64,000 nt of DNA from Cladocopium goreaui (GCA_947184155.2 CAMXCT020003201.1:1-64000), one strand, 5' to 3'; positions 20,227 to 30,617 are shown, counted from the stretch's first letter. Translations and numbers: made by a program. The notes: generated by a model not told the origin, from the letters alone.

Positions 20227-21810
20227 TATGGAAATTTGACACCCTGTGCGAGCACCCTTTGGGTAAGGGTGAAGCGACATGCCATTCATCATTGTGCATG
20301 AACTATGCACAGAGGATACGTGGAAGGCTACTACAAGAGTTCATGACGCGATGATACTGCAAGAGGTCATGGAGGATTGGTAGAGAACACTCTACTTATT
20401 GCGGAAGGAATCTTGTATGTGACCATCCTGTGTCACAATATTCTATTGGTCTTCGGACTTATCGTTTCTGACATCAGGATGATGTCATTGATCAGTGTTG
20501 ACCAGTGATTGTGGTATATGTATCAGTTCTACATCTTATTCTGGATTCGACTTGAGTCTGGTATGGCTTATTGCTTGAGCTGAAAATACCTACATTGGTT
20601 TGGCATTGGAATTGTTTATTACGTCTTCGACGTTGAAAAGGGCATTCTCTCCAAGTGATGAGAACACAGCTATAAACTCTTGGAGAAGAGTTTAAGCTAG
20701 CTGGAAATATCTGATGGAGAGAACCTATTATGCTTTGGGCTTGGATCTTGAGATGCAATGGCATTGTGAGGACAATGGCCATATTTGGGCATCTTATTTG
20801 TCTGAGAGTTTTGTGATGAGATGTTTCGGTATTGTGAGGACAATACCTACATCATCGTCATCGTGGCCTATGGATCATACACTTGATCTTATGGTGTGCT
20901 TTTTATCGTTCCTGAGATGACTTTGATTATCTCTATGAGGACGACATTGTTTTGACACGACTTTGATCTACATTGTGGATTGGCTATTACAGTGGTCGAA
21001 AGACTTCAGCGATACAACTGTATTTGGCTGACCTACATTGACAATGTCGAATAGAACATTCTATTCTCCATTGAGCTTGGAAACTGTGAGATGCTATCTC
21101 TATTTGGAAAACTGATTTGGAGAAGGAACTTTGTGTTCTGACTATGTTTTGTATCCAGAAGAAGGTTGTACAGACACCTTGTGTGAATCACTTCGTTCTT
21201 GAAGAGTTAGTCAGCTTATGACTAGTGAGCTGGTTATTCACGTTTGGATGAGAACCAGTTTGTTTTGAGAACTTTTGGAAGTGTTTCGATGATTTTGAAT
21301 TCATCTAGTGAAATTGAGTTTTGTAGACTTCTAGCAGCTGGAATAGTTTCAACAAACCTTTATTTGAAGAACTTGAGGTTTGTTAACTGGAAACCTGAAA
21401 TCGAGTTTACCAGTTGAGACATCGGCTCGAAGGACTGGTGTCAGAAGTTCATTTAATGAACAGAAGCTGCTGTGTCACATAACTTGACATACAACAGACC
21501 GACAGAGGGAACACATCTTTCGGTTCTTGTTTTCTTGGTTTTGTGTTGCTTGTTGTGTTTGTGTTTTCCTTTGACTGATCGTGTTGCGTCTGGAGCGAAA
21601 AGAAGGAGCTTGACGTCAGCATGTGGGAGTCGAGGATGAAACATTCTTTTTGACACGGTATTGCTTTAGTTTAATTAGTTTAGGGACTTACGCGCTGCGC
21701 TTGTGTTTGGTGTGCGTGGTTGACGTACGCGTCCGCCCGCGTAGTTCTGTAGGAATTTTGGAAGAAGCGTTGGATCTGACCGTGGATCTGTGCACGGCGC
21801 TTTTTCTACA
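20227..21810 (+). repeat. 3' LTR (1584 bp)
   Basis: The direct copy of 11601-13159. It carries about 23 extra bases near 20429-20452 (CTGTGTCACAATATTCTATT plus flank), accounting for most of the length difference. Confidence 0.92.
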
Positions 21811-21815
21811 CTTGT
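21811..21815. repeat. right target-site duplication CTTGT
   Basis: Matches 11596-11600; it follows the terminal CA of the 3' LTR. Confidence 0.9.
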
Positions 21816-23499
21816 TTTCACACAAAGTGCGTTCCCATTCCTCCAGGTCTCTTTGCGCTAGGGTGTCAGTTTGTGGTGGGGCCTTGAGAGCAGCTGTTGT
21901 CCCTAACGCTCTTAGGAAGGGGCTATCGGGTGGCGTGGGGGATGGGAGATGCTGAATGGCCGCTACTGCACGCAAGACGTCATTTGTTTGGACTTCATAT
22001 GACGTGGACGTTTTCTTGCTTATGGTAGGCTCGGAATCAGCCCATAGTTGTTCCAGTGTGTATCCTGGTTTCGGTTCCATGTACCATCGATTCCATACTG
22101 CATGGTGGGACCATTGAGGTGCGTCATGGTTGATTTCAACTGAGTCTCTTTTCATGTCATATTCTTTGAGCATGTCGTCTAATTCTTGCAGGCTAGCGGC
22201 TCGATGAATACAACATTGTCTGACAGCACCATCAATGTGCAATGGCCATCCCACGGGCATGTGGGAGTCTTCAAGGAGTCCATCACCATTTTGCTCTATG
22301 ATTGTGCCCAGCATAGGGACATCAATGGTTGCTTTGAGGCTAACCTGTGCACGTTTGCACTTTCACGTGTCAGGTGCTAAAGGCCTCTGGCAGCCAACAG
22401 TTCGAGCGATGGGAACTCTGGTTGGTCATTCGTCGGCAGCACCTCTTCTTTGATAACTAACTTGAGCCCGTGCAGTGGCTGGGGCTGTTCTTGCTGAGGG
22501 TCTTGATTAGGTTGGGGTGCGGTATCCTTGGGTGTTATGTCTTCAAACCAGGTGGGGCGGACCGACTGGACGCCTATGGGACTGGCGGAACTTGCGGGTT
22601 TGATGCTTTCTCTGCGCAGGCTATGGTATACGGGTGGGATCATCCATGCCGGCACGAAAACTGTGATAAACTGCACGTTCCAGATGACCTGCAAATTCTG
22701 CGGCTTGTCTTACCTGACCATCGATTACTCTGGTGTATGATTCGGAGCGGTCGAAAGATGCTGTGACTTTCAAGCCTAGGTACAGCTCTCTAAACCAGTA
22801 TTCCTTGAGCATCATAAAGGAAAGGTGAGGTGCCCTCACTTCCAGTACGTGCGATGCTGGCATTAAAAGAGTGACCATCCATTCAGCTAAAAATTCAATC
22901 ATTTTGACTTCGAGTTTGGGGAGGATGGTCTGGACCGCTCGAAGCGCGCCCGCAATGTCCGGGACATGCTTGCGTGAGGGCAGTCCGACCGTTCGCTTGG
23001 CATATTCATCAGCGAAGTAGAGTCTGAGAACTTGGAGACCCACTGGCTCGGCTTCTCCATGTCTATGGTGATCTTGGCCAGGGGCCATGGATCTGGAAGC
23101 GTGGACAAGCAATGCAGTAATTCAGAAGTCAGGTCTGAGGAGATGACTGGGAGGGCTTCTCCTTGCGGGCGATAGTCAACTGCTGGCCCTACCGTGCCCT
23201 TGCTTTTTTGTGTATGGGTGCGGGCGGCTATATGCACTGCTTGGATGGTGGACTCATATTGGTTGACCATAGCTCTTAAGTACTTGCATGCGCGGACTGC
23301 TGCTCTCCTTGTGTTTGGCCCATCTTCGGGCTGATTCTTGGCAGCTGTTGCCAGGATGTCTCTCGCTTCTTCTTCAGGCTGCCGGCGCTGAATTTAGTGA
23401 CCACCGGCTTAGCTGTGCAAGATTCTCTTGTTCTGGGTCGGCATCAAAGTCAGGCCAATCCCATGTCGTCTCTCCTCTTTGAAGGCCTCGGATGCCATA
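21811..23499 (-). pseudogene. post-helicase region of Hel large ORF, copy C/D (degenerate)
   Basis: The minus-strand match to the copy E protein runs from AYGIRGLQRGETTW (~23520) down to CENK, where the LTR element interrupts it. Relative to copy E there is an in-gene deletion of about 480 bp near 23385 (LNSAPA joins directly to the EEARDIL region) and a 16-bp deletion near 22700 that shifts the frame after LQVIWNVQF. Several further frame changes split it into pieces. The last part (22314-21816) is intact and ends exactly at the LTR. A pseudogene even before the LTR insertion is possible, since the damage is not at the insertion site. Confidence 0.85.
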
Positions 23500-25657
23500 T
23501 GCTATAATCGCGATCACCTGCGCCATGCTTGGGTCAACGATTTGGACCGGGTGAGTCCGACAGTGATTCGGCCGAGGCAGTCTTCCGTATCTTCCGTAAA
23601 CAACCATTGGAGTAGTATTTGGTGTTCAGGAATCCGATACTTGGCTGAGCTACGATTGATACCTGTGCTGTTCCTCCTGTTGAGTTGGCTATTGTTTCTA
23701 CGCGCAGAGTGCGGGCGTAATCCTTCTTAAGCACGGAACGGTTCAAGTTGTTTTTGTGGTCTGTTGCTGTGGTCATTACAAAAAGCCCATCTGCGAACCC
23801 AGCATTTTTGGGGAAGGGGTAGAGTACCTCTGAGACGAGCGTTTCTAAGTCTGTTGCTACTAGGCCGTTATTTCTAGCATTGGTGTCTCAAAGGACTAAT
23901 TGAAACCCCGGTGGTCGGTCTGGAAGTCCTCCAGAGGCGAAACTTCCCAGCTCCTACATGTTGTTGATGCATTTGCAGAGGTCGGGGTACCGAACTGCCA
24001 CTACTGAGTGGTATGTCACAGGACTGACTCTTGAACTACAAAAAAGCATCAAGTATGGATGTCGCTAACTCCGGCGGTCTGAGAGTTTAAGACTGCTTGG
24101 ATGTCACCAGCCATAGGTAGGAGGGTGGCGGCATGCTGCAAGATCCAGGCAAGGCGTACTAGGGATCGTGGGAAGTTGACCGTCGTGCCTTCCAGCAGTT
24201 CTGCGTCCACGAAAGTGGAGGAGTGTCGTTGCACATGTGGCTGGGCGGCTTCAAATTGGGCTCTCAGGCCTGGGAGAACGGTATTGGCTGCTCTGAAGTC
24301 TTCCGTATCTTGTGGCGAGAGTTGGCTTGTCCATAGCTGACCTAACGTGTGCTGGTCTCGACGGAGTATTTGACTGAAAGTAGCTAGACCTTCATTGGAC
24401 GAACCGTCCAACAGTCGGATCATTGTATCTGCGAGGTTAGCTGGCATATAATAATTTCGGTCACTTCGCAGCCCATGTTTTTTGGACAACAGGAGTTGTC
24501 GAGATCGTTTCGCGTTGCGGGCTGCACGATCAATGCCGCCGGGTGTTTGGTGCGAGTCTCCTGTCCACAGGACTGGGGGGTTGCTGTCTCAACAGGCTGA
24601 TGACTGCAATTTCCCGGTCAGTACCATATTGCTGGCCTTCATCAATGACCATAAGGGAGAGCTCTTGCATAAAGCCACCCATTGTGGACCATTGCATAGT
24701 GAGATCCTGGGCTACAGTACCTCCTGTGGCTAAAATTAACTGGCACTTGCTCAGCATTTGCCTTCTTTCTCTCGGGTGGATGTCGAATTTTGTGTGGGAG
24801 TAACTGCTCTTGTTACGTTCTTGGTCTCCCACCAACCTACCTATGCGCCTAAACACCCCCGACGGGGGGTCGAGCCATAGGAGAAGGTCAGCAAAGGATC
24901 TGGTGCCGGAGTTTTCTTTACAGATGAATAATATTTTGAGACTGTCAGTGGCATCGATTTCAATTAAGGCCAGGATGAGGATTGCCATCGACTTTGACTT
25001 GCCTGCACCGAAAAGTCCTTGGATACACAGGTCCAACCGATTGGTGAGCAAAGCCATTGTCACTGCACAGAGTGTGCCCAAGACATGTCCGTCGAGTTCA
25101 GCGGCGAAGGAAAGTGCAGTGGTGCGGGTCCATGGGTGGGGTTCACCTTCCACGTGACATGGGATAAGCACTAGGCGTAGCAACTGTCCGCACAAATGCA
25201 AGAAATGTGATCGTTTGTTGCCATCCATTCCTTCAACTGCTGTTTGGACATTATATATGCCTAATCCCAGGTGGTACCTGCATGGGGGAGTTTGTGCGAC
25301 AGCGGTAACCTCTCTGGTGGGCTTGGTACATCCGAACATCCACATTGTGTGGAGGAAGAAAGTCCCTGGGACCGGGCCTTTCTGCCCCTGAACGGTAGCA
25401 TCGATGGGTTCCAGGCGCTGGCCAGAGGCAACATACCAGTCTTGAAGGGCTAAGAACTGTTCTAGTGCAAAAAATTCAATGGCTGGCCCCGAGAGAAAGG
25501 CTACTTCGATGAATCTGGGGTTGCACTGTCTGTGTATGCGGGAGGCAGGCAGCTCATCCTTGCTTTTGGATGTGCGTGGCGTGATGGCAAGGACCAACCC
25601 AAAAAGGATTTGAAGGTCTCTTCCGTCGTCGGCTGGAGCATCTGCGGTGCCTACCAT
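23500..25657 (-). pseudogene. UPF1-like SF1 helicase region of Hel large ORF (copy D)
   Basis: Read on the minus strand across frame changes, SF1 helicase motifs appear in order: motif I GLFGAGKSKS (~25010), motif II VIDEGQQYG (~24650), motif III WTGDSHQTPGG (~24560) and motif VI RITVGLTRSKS (~23560). This set is typical of UPF1-like (SF1B) RNA/DNA helicases. The first 375 codons (25657-24530) are open; a frame shift follows near 24570, at least two stops lie around 23890-23960, and another shift lies near 23600. The part N-terminal to ~25657 is missing because of the head-to-head junction with copy E. In the original element this domain and the ~830-residue region at 23499-21811 were probably one protein, since the motif VI frame leads directly into AQVIAIIAYGIRGL. 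ATP-driven translocation on nucleic acid is expected from the family; the role in the element is unknown. Confidence 0.8.
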
Positions 25658-28143
25658 TGCGACACCGCACTATAGCATATGGTATCCGGGGCCTTCGAAG
25701 AGGGGAGACGACATGGGGCTGGCCCGACTTCGGTGCCGACCCAGAACAGGAGAATCTTGCACAGATATGTAGATGGTCACTAAATTCTGCGCCTGCATGG
25801 GAATTCCCTCCCCTGGCAATCGCCAATCAATACCAGGATCAGCAGACGAACGAAGTAAAGCGGGCAAGATACCGTCTCATATTGGTTCGAGGGTCAGACC
25901 TTCGCTGGCTGAACAGAGATCGCCTCCAAGAAGTCAAAACAGGCCTAGCAGCTCAACATAAATGGATCCCTGTTCAGAACCTCCCGTTCCCCGAAGTTGT
26001 CCTGTGTGCCTACGCGGCTGATCGCACACCCTTTCCCACATATGTGTGCCTGCCTTCAGGACTGTACAAGGCGCGCACCGGGCAAGTTGTAGCGCAGACT
26101 GGCCCAGAGCAGGAAATCCTGTCTTTGCCAGGTATCTACTTCTTTGATGGATGGCGGGTACACCCAACGCTGCCAATCCCTGACCACCTGCCACGCACCA
26201 AAGAGGCGCCAGTCCAAGGTATCGCTCTGACTGCACCGGCACCTGGTACAGAACCTACTCGGTCGCCGGAAGAAGAAGCGAGAGACATCCTTGCGACAGC
26301 TGCTAAGAATCAGCCCGAGGATGGGCCAAACACAAGGAGAGCAGCAGTCCGCGCGTGCAAGTACTTAAGGGCTATGGTCAACCAATATGAGTCCACCATA
26401 CAAGAAGTGCATAAGGCAGCCCGCACCCATACACAAAGGAGCAAGGGCGCGGCAGGACCAACGGTGGACTATCGGCCACAAGGGGAAGCTCTCCCAGTTA
26501 TATCCCCAGAACTAACTTCAGAGTTACTGCATTGCCTGTCCACGCTACCAGACCCATGGCCCCTGGCTAAGATCACGATTGATATGGAGAAACCGAGCCA
26601 GTGGGTGTCCAAGCTGTGCCGACTCCACTTTGCTGATGAATACGCCAAGCGAACAGTCGGACTGCCCTCACCTACACATATCCCAGACATTGAGGCAGCA
26701 CTCCAAGCGGTCCAGGCAATCCTCCCAAAGCTTGAAGTAAAGATGATTGAATTTTTAGCCGAATGGTTAGTCACCTTTCTGATACCAGCAACGCACGTAT
26801 TGGAAGTGAGGGCACCTCATCTTTCCTTTATGTTGCTCAAGGAATACTGGTTTAGAGAACTATACCTCGACTTGAAAGTCACAGCATCTTTTGACCGCTC
26901 CGAATCATACACGAGAGTAATCGATGGGCAGGTGAGATGCATCACTCCTGAAATCAAGCCACAGAACCTGCAGGTCATCTGGAACGTGCAGTTTATCACT
27001 GTGTTTGTGCCGGCATGGATGTTCCCTCCAGTATACCACAGCCTGCGCAGGGAAAGCATCAAAAACGCAAGTTCCGCCAGTGCAATAGGTGTCCAGTCGG
27101 TCCGCCCCACTTGGTTTGAAGACATTGCAGCACCCAAAGATACCACGCCTCAACCCAACCAAGACCCCCAGTGGCAGCAGTCCCAGCCGCTGCACGGGCT
27201 GAAGTTAGTCATCAAGGAAGAGGTGCTACCGATGAAAGACCAACCGGAATTCCCATCACTTGAATTGCTGGCCGCACGTGGCTTACTCGCACCTGACACG
27301 TGGAAGTGCAAACGTGCGCAAGTTAGCCTGAAGGCAACAATTGATGTCCCTATGCTAGGCACAATCATCGAGCAGAATGGGGATGGACTCCTCGAGGACT
27401 CCCATATGCCCGTAGGATGGCCACTGCACATCGACGGAGCCGTCAGGCAATGTTGTGTTCGTCGGTCTGCGAGCCAGCAAGAACTGGATGACATGCCCAA
27501 AGAATATGACATGAAAAGAGATTCAGTCGAAATAAACCATGACGCACCCCAATGGTCTCACAATGCAGTATGGAACAGAAGGTACATGGAACCAAAGACA
27601 GGATACACGCTGCAACAACTATGGGCTGATTCTGAGCCAGCCATTGGAAAGAAGTCGTCCCCTTCGTATGAAATTAAAGAAAGTGACATCTTACGTGCAG
27701 TAGCGGCCATCGCAAATCTGCCATCTCCCACGCTGCCTGACAGCCCCTTCATCCGTGCGTTGGGGACACCGACAGCTCACAAGGCCTCACCGCAAACTGA
27801 CACCCTAGCTCAAAGAGCCCTAGAGGAATGGGAACGCACCCTGTGCGAAAACAAGGCAGTGGCAATCCTTGCAGAGGTGGAAGCCGGCCGGCCAGCCCTG
27901 ATCCAGAAAGACGGTGGCGAAATGCTCATTGTCATTGTCCTTGATAAGCCACTGGCTGAAGCGAAGGCACTGGTTGATGACCCTGCAGCCTTCACTCGCG
28001 AAATGACTCGGGTAGTGACCCACCCCCTGCAAGTACCGCATCCAGTAGCACCGGTAGCCGTGAAAAACCTCGCACCAGTCAGCCCGTGCAGTTTCAGTAG
28101 GCTACTAGGGCTAACGTGGGGTACCCGCGGTTGCCATGCATGA
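25657..28143 (+). CDS. Hel element large ORF, post-helicase region (copy E), N-truncated
   Basis: The longest intact version of this region, 828 codons, open without stops. Homology to the minus-strand copies begins at about 25672 (IAYGIRGLRRGETTW), exactly at the head-to-head junction, so the helicase half is missing. There is no ATG until MVNQYESTIQ, about 240 residues in, so an authentic start is not present. Conserved landmarks are LILVRGSDLRWLNR, LPGIYFFDGWR, RAPHLSFMLLKEYWFREL, VIWNVQFITVFVPAW and KDGGEMLIVIVLD. Near 28010 a deletion plus frame shift replaces the usual tail; the usual ending (VQFQ, stop at 28098-28100) survives in another frame, and this frame reads on to GTRGCHA. No known domain is recognised. 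Related copies lie at 1470-2826, 9048-10205, 11293-11600 and 21811-23499. Confidence 0.8.
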   Translation: MRHRTIAYGIRGLRRGETTWGWPDFGADPEQENLAQICRWSLNSAPAWEFPPLAIANQYQDQQTNEVKRARYRLILVRGSDLRWLNRDRLQEVKTGLAAQHKWIPVQNLPFPEVVLCAYAADRTPFPTYVCLPSGLYKARTGQVVAQTGPEQEILSLPGIYFFDGWRVHPTLPIPDHLPRTKEAPVQGIALTAPAPGTEPTRSPEEEARDILATAAKNQPEDGPNTRRAAVRACKYLRAMVNQYESTIQEVHKAARTHTQRSKGAAGPTVDYRPQGEALPVISPELTSELLHCLSTLPDPWPLAKITIDMEKPSQWVSKLCRLHFADEYAKRTVGLPSPTHIPDIEAALQAVQAILPKLEVKMIEFLAEWLVTFLIPATHVLEVRAPHLSFMLLKEYWFRELYLDLKVTASFDRSESYTRVIDGQVRCITPEIKPQNLQVIWNVQFITVFVPAWMFPPVYHSLRRESIKNASSASAIGVQSVRPTWFEDIAAPKDTTPQPNQDPQWQQSQPLHGLKLVIKEEVLPMKDQPEFPSLELLAARGLLAPDTWKCKRAQVSLKATIDVPMLGTIIEQNGDGLLEDSHMPVGWPLHIDGAVRQCCVRRSASQQELDDMPKEYDMKRDSVEINHDAPQWSHNAVWNRRYMEPKTGYTLQQLWADSEPAIGKKSSPSYEIKESDILRAVAAIANLPSPTLPDSPFIRALGTPTAHKASPQTDTLAQRALEEWERTLCENKAVAILAEVEAGRPALIQKDGGEMLIVIVLDKPLAEAKALVDDPAAFTREMTRVVTHPLQVPHPVAPVAVKNLAPVSPCSFSRLLGLTWGTRGCHA

Positions 28144-28536
28144 CGTTTAGCCATTGTTCAGGCCGTGGTTGAGAGGCCTTGTCACCATGGGGTACCCATG
28201 GTTGACCACTACCCACTGTAGTTAATGCCGTGGTAAGCTTGCCTGTGTCACTAGGGGAAGGGAGGAGGTGGGGGGTGGTTATAATAACCTTTTTAAGGGG
28301 GGCCTTTATTTACCGTAGGTTGTTTTATGGTAGCGTAGGACGATGTCAAAGTACATCAAGCCATGGTGCCCGTTGCCGTTTGACCTTCGCTCAACCAACA
28401 TACCGACCGGCCAAATGACTTCCACCAGACGTCCCCATGTCTCTCCTCGACAAGGTTGCAACACTGCGATTGATGAACTGAACGCCCAGCGGCCCTACGC
28501 CTGCAGAATACCCTGTGTGCAGCTCAACCTTGCAGC
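28144..28536 (+). other. spacer between large and small ORF of Hel copy E
   Basis: It contains the palindrome at 28184-28202 and a frame starting MSKYIKPWC at 28343 that is conserved in its first ~20 codons with copy A and then diverges. I annotate it as a possible short upstream ORF rather than as a gene. Confidence 0.5.
28184..28202. repeat. conserved palindrome, Hel copy E
   Basis: ACCATGGGGTACCCATGGT, with 8-bp perfect arms. It shares position and sequence with 1247-1265, 1370-1388 and 11195-11212. Confidence 0.8.
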
Positions 28537-28938
28537 ATGGATCGCCCGACTCCTATCAAAGATGCTGCTGTCCATCGCCTCGCAAAGTCAATTACTCAAC
28601 TGACCCTGTGCCAGGTCACTACCAGTGAAGTAGAAGCTGCCACTAAACTGCTGGCCAAGGCATCACAGAAGCTACAAGGCATCCAAAATATCCCATCCCA
28701 GAGAGTTACTGACCTTGAAGCTGCCATACGTCAACTCCGCCAAATTGGCTGTATATTAGATAGTTGTACAATCTCTGCCAGCTACGAAGTAACCCAAGCG
28801 CAAAAAGCCATACTTTTGCTGGATCATACAGCTAAAGGAGCTAGCACGTCATCGGAAGAGCTCAATGCACAGATATCACCACGCACTGATGACGAGCACA
28901 ACCTCCCATACCATGAGGACTACTTGCAAGAGCACTAG
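28537..28938 (+). CDS. small helical ORF of Hel element (copy E)
   Basis: 133 aa starting MDRPTPIKDAAVHRL and ending DYLQEH, homologous along its whole length to 512-913. Compared with copy A the substitutions are mostly conservative (Lys/Gln, Glu/Asp, Leu/Met) and no stop or gap occurs. A long central helix (TDLEAAIRQLRQIGC) suggests a coiled coil. It follows the large ORF and palindrome in the same orientation and is followed by the structured 3' region. A weakly similar arrangement (helical small ORF, then the same 3' block) is seen in copy F at 30255-30617. The function is unknown; the consistent position suggests that it is a regular component of the element. Confidence 0.65.
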   Translation: MDRPTPIKDAAVHRLAKSITQLTLCQVTTSEVEAATKLLAKASQKLQGIQNIPSQRVTDLEAAIRQLRQIGCILDSCTISASYEVTQAQKAILLLDHTAKGASTSSEELNAQISPRTDDEHNLPYHEDYLQEH

Positions 28939-29370
28939 TACAGTGGCGCTCACCGCAACCGCAACTCCCTGATGCTGATGCTAGAAAAAGAACTACTGAG
29001 CGGACTCTGAGCGCGCCCTGAGTGCCGTAGTTTTGCTGTCATTTTCACACTAGATCATGTTTCACTCTCCTGTTTCACTGCGCTAGTTCTTCTCACCACT
29101 TTTGTTGCGACCCGGCGTTGTCGGTGTTTGCTTCAAAGTGTCAGGGTGAATGTCATGCCTGGATGGCTGCTCTTTGTGATCTCGGGGATCCTGGCTGGGG
29201 GGTTCCCTGGTTTCTGCATTGAGCTTTGTTGCTTCTTACACCCTCTACTTTGGCCCCTGGTTCGTTTTTTCGTGTCTGTTTTTGTTTTGTGGTTGGGGCT
29301 ATTATTACCATGGCACACAAGTTGTCATCATGCATGAACTGAGATGATACTAAGCTATCACCTCTTGCCT
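28939..29370 (+). repeat. 3' region of Hel element copy E
   Basis: It contains CTGAGCGGACTCTGAG (29000-29015), a TTTCAC-rich stretch, TTGCGACCCGGCGTTG, the hairpin 29185-29207 and, near the outer end, a second inverted repeat GAGATGATA...TATCACCTC (29341-29364). All blocks recur in order in copies A and F, and partly at 39063-39245. Confidence 0.75.
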
Positions 29371-29615
29371 GACATTATCCTTGTCACCCATAAACTGGTA
29401 CCTGTCACATCACTGCTTTGGTTTGTTTGTTGTTTTTGGTTTGTTTGGTTTTGGTTTTGTGTGTGTTTGTGTTTTTGTTTGTCTGGTGGTTTTGGTGTGT
29501 TGGTTGGTTTGCTTCGCTTTGCGAGCTGTGATGAATATGACAGTACACAGGACTACGTAACGGTTCTCCACCAGTTTACTTTTGAGGCCATTCCACCACT
29601 GGCCGCCCGCACGAC
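29371..29615. other. GT/TTTG-rich spacer between two inverted Hel 3' ends
   Basis: A low-complexity plus strand (GTTTGTTTGTTGTTTTTGGT and similar, 29420-29520). A similar CAAAAAC-rich stretch lies beside the fourth 3' end at 38943-39022, suggesting that such sequence belongs to the element's outer end or its preferred target. Confidence 0.5.
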
Positions 29616-30016
29616 TTAATTAATCAGTTCATTCCAATTTGCAACATGCACCAAAACATGGTGAACGACCTGGCGGAAGCCATGAAGGCGTTGGACGGAA
29701 AAAAACAAACCACAGAAAAACACCAGGGGCCAGGTTAGAGGGTGCAAGTAGCAACAAAGCTCAATGCGGAAACCAGGGATCCCCCCAGCCAGGATCCCCG
29801 AGATCACAGAGAGCAGCCGTTCAGGCATGACATTCACCCTGGCACTTCGAAGCAAACACCGACAACGCCGGGTCGCAACGAGAGTGGTGAGAAACGAAAA
29901 ACCGGTGAAACAGGAAGGTGAGACATGGTCTATTGTGAAAATGACAGCAATAGCTACGGCACTCAGGGCGCACTCAGAGTCCGCTCAGTAGTTCTTTTCC
30001 TAGCATCAGCATCATG
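29616..30016 (-). repeat. 3' region of Hel-type element copy F
   Basis: Minus-strand counterpart of 28939-29370, in tail-to-tail orientation to copy E. The hairpin is at 29776-29798 and CTGAGCGGACTCTGAG is at about 29976-29991 on the minus strand. Confidence 0.75.
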
Positions 30017-30093
30017 GGAGCTGTAGTGCACTCTTGCTTTTTTTCCGTCCAACGCCTTCATGGCTTTCGCCAGGAGCTGTAGTGCACTCTTGC
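30017..30093. repeat. 21-bp direct repeat flanking a 35-bp inverted copy of nearby DNA
   Basis: GGAGCTGTAGTGCACTCTTG(C) occurs at 30017-30037 and 30073-30093. The 35 bp between them are the reverse complement, with one mismatch, of 29670-29705. Confidence 0.85.
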
Positions 30094-30254
30094 GGTGTAT
30101 GCCGCTTTCAAAACTGTATCCAATGCGATCGAGTTAGCGATGATCGCCAGCTCGACAGCATTGAAGCAGGCTTGCAAGCGTGGAGCTCCTTAAGCGGTCC
30201 ACAGAGCAGGCATTGCAGTCAATTGTATTCGGTCGGTTGACTATGGTAGCTGGC

Positions 30255-30617
30255 TCAGTCACTTTGATGCAGGGTGCGAGCGTTTTCCTCTGAACAGGGA
30301 CCAGGTCTGTCATCAAAATGTTCGGCCGAGGTTCTGGACAGGCAACTTGTGTCAGCTGTGTTGAGGTCCTCTGTCGGGTAGTGTTGTACGCTCGCTTGCA
30401 TGAGCTGTAGCTGTCGACTTATAACTTCACGTTCTGTAACATTGGCTCGGGCCTCTACACGGATGCGCAGACTCTTTAGGCAGCAGCAAGCTGTGTGTAT
30501 GGCTCTGCAATCTTGCTCGTTGATTACGCCTGCAAGGAGTTCTGCTTGCTGCAATGAGGCATGGGTGTCTTCCAGTGTTCTTTGGGTGTGCGTCAGTTGG
30601 CAAACATAGTCCTGCAA
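30255..30617 (-). CDS. small helical ORF of Hel-type copy F, uncertain
   Basis: 120 codons on the minus strand upstream of the copy F 3' region. It is Leu/Gln/Arg/Ala-rich with a likely coiled coil (LKSLRIRVEARANVTEREVI followed by RQLQLMQ), like the small ORFs of copies A and E. Direct residue identity to those is low, and I cannot align them with confidence. It occupies the same place, so it may be a diverged family member. After the stop at 30255, 240 bp of disrupted sequence separate it from the 3' block, suggesting a truncated C-terminus. Confidence 0.4.
   Translation of the reverse strand: MQDYVCQLTHTQRTLEDTHASLQQAELLAGVINEQDCRAIHTACCCLKSLRIRVEARANVTEREVISRQLQLMQASVQHYPTEDLNTADTSCLSRTSAEHFDDRPGPCSEENARTLHQSD

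Larger units (their letters stand above)
11601..21810 (+). mobile_element. complete 10.2-kb non-autonomous LTR retrotransposon
   Basis: Two near-identical direct repeats (11601-13159 and 20227-21810) enclose a 7.07-kb interior. The interior starts with TGGTAGCGGAGC, which fits a primer site for initiator-Met tRNA, and ends in AAAGGGGG, a polypurine tract touching the 3' LTR. The element is bounded by a CTTGT duplication. The interior encodes three candidate proteins but nothing resembling protease, integrase, reverse transcriptase or RNase H, so it resembles a large retrotransposon derivative that would need an autonomous partner. The orientation is plus, from the primer site and polypurine tract. 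The high similarity of the LTRs indicates a recent insertion. Confidence 0.92.

Noticed and set aside
21623-21955. Plus-strand ORF across the 3' LTR border
   Set aside because: It joins LTR sequence to the antisense of the Hel ORF; a chance frame over an insertion junction.
23534-23776. Minus-strand 80-codon ORF as an independent gene
   Set aside because: It is a frame-shifted piece of the copy D helicase, whose motif VI is read in the neighbouring frame.
29128-29337. Hydrophobic 69-codon frame in the Hel copy E 3' region
   Set aside because: The same DNA in copies A and F does not keep the frame, while the hairpin is conserved, so the conserved feature is DNA or RNA structure.
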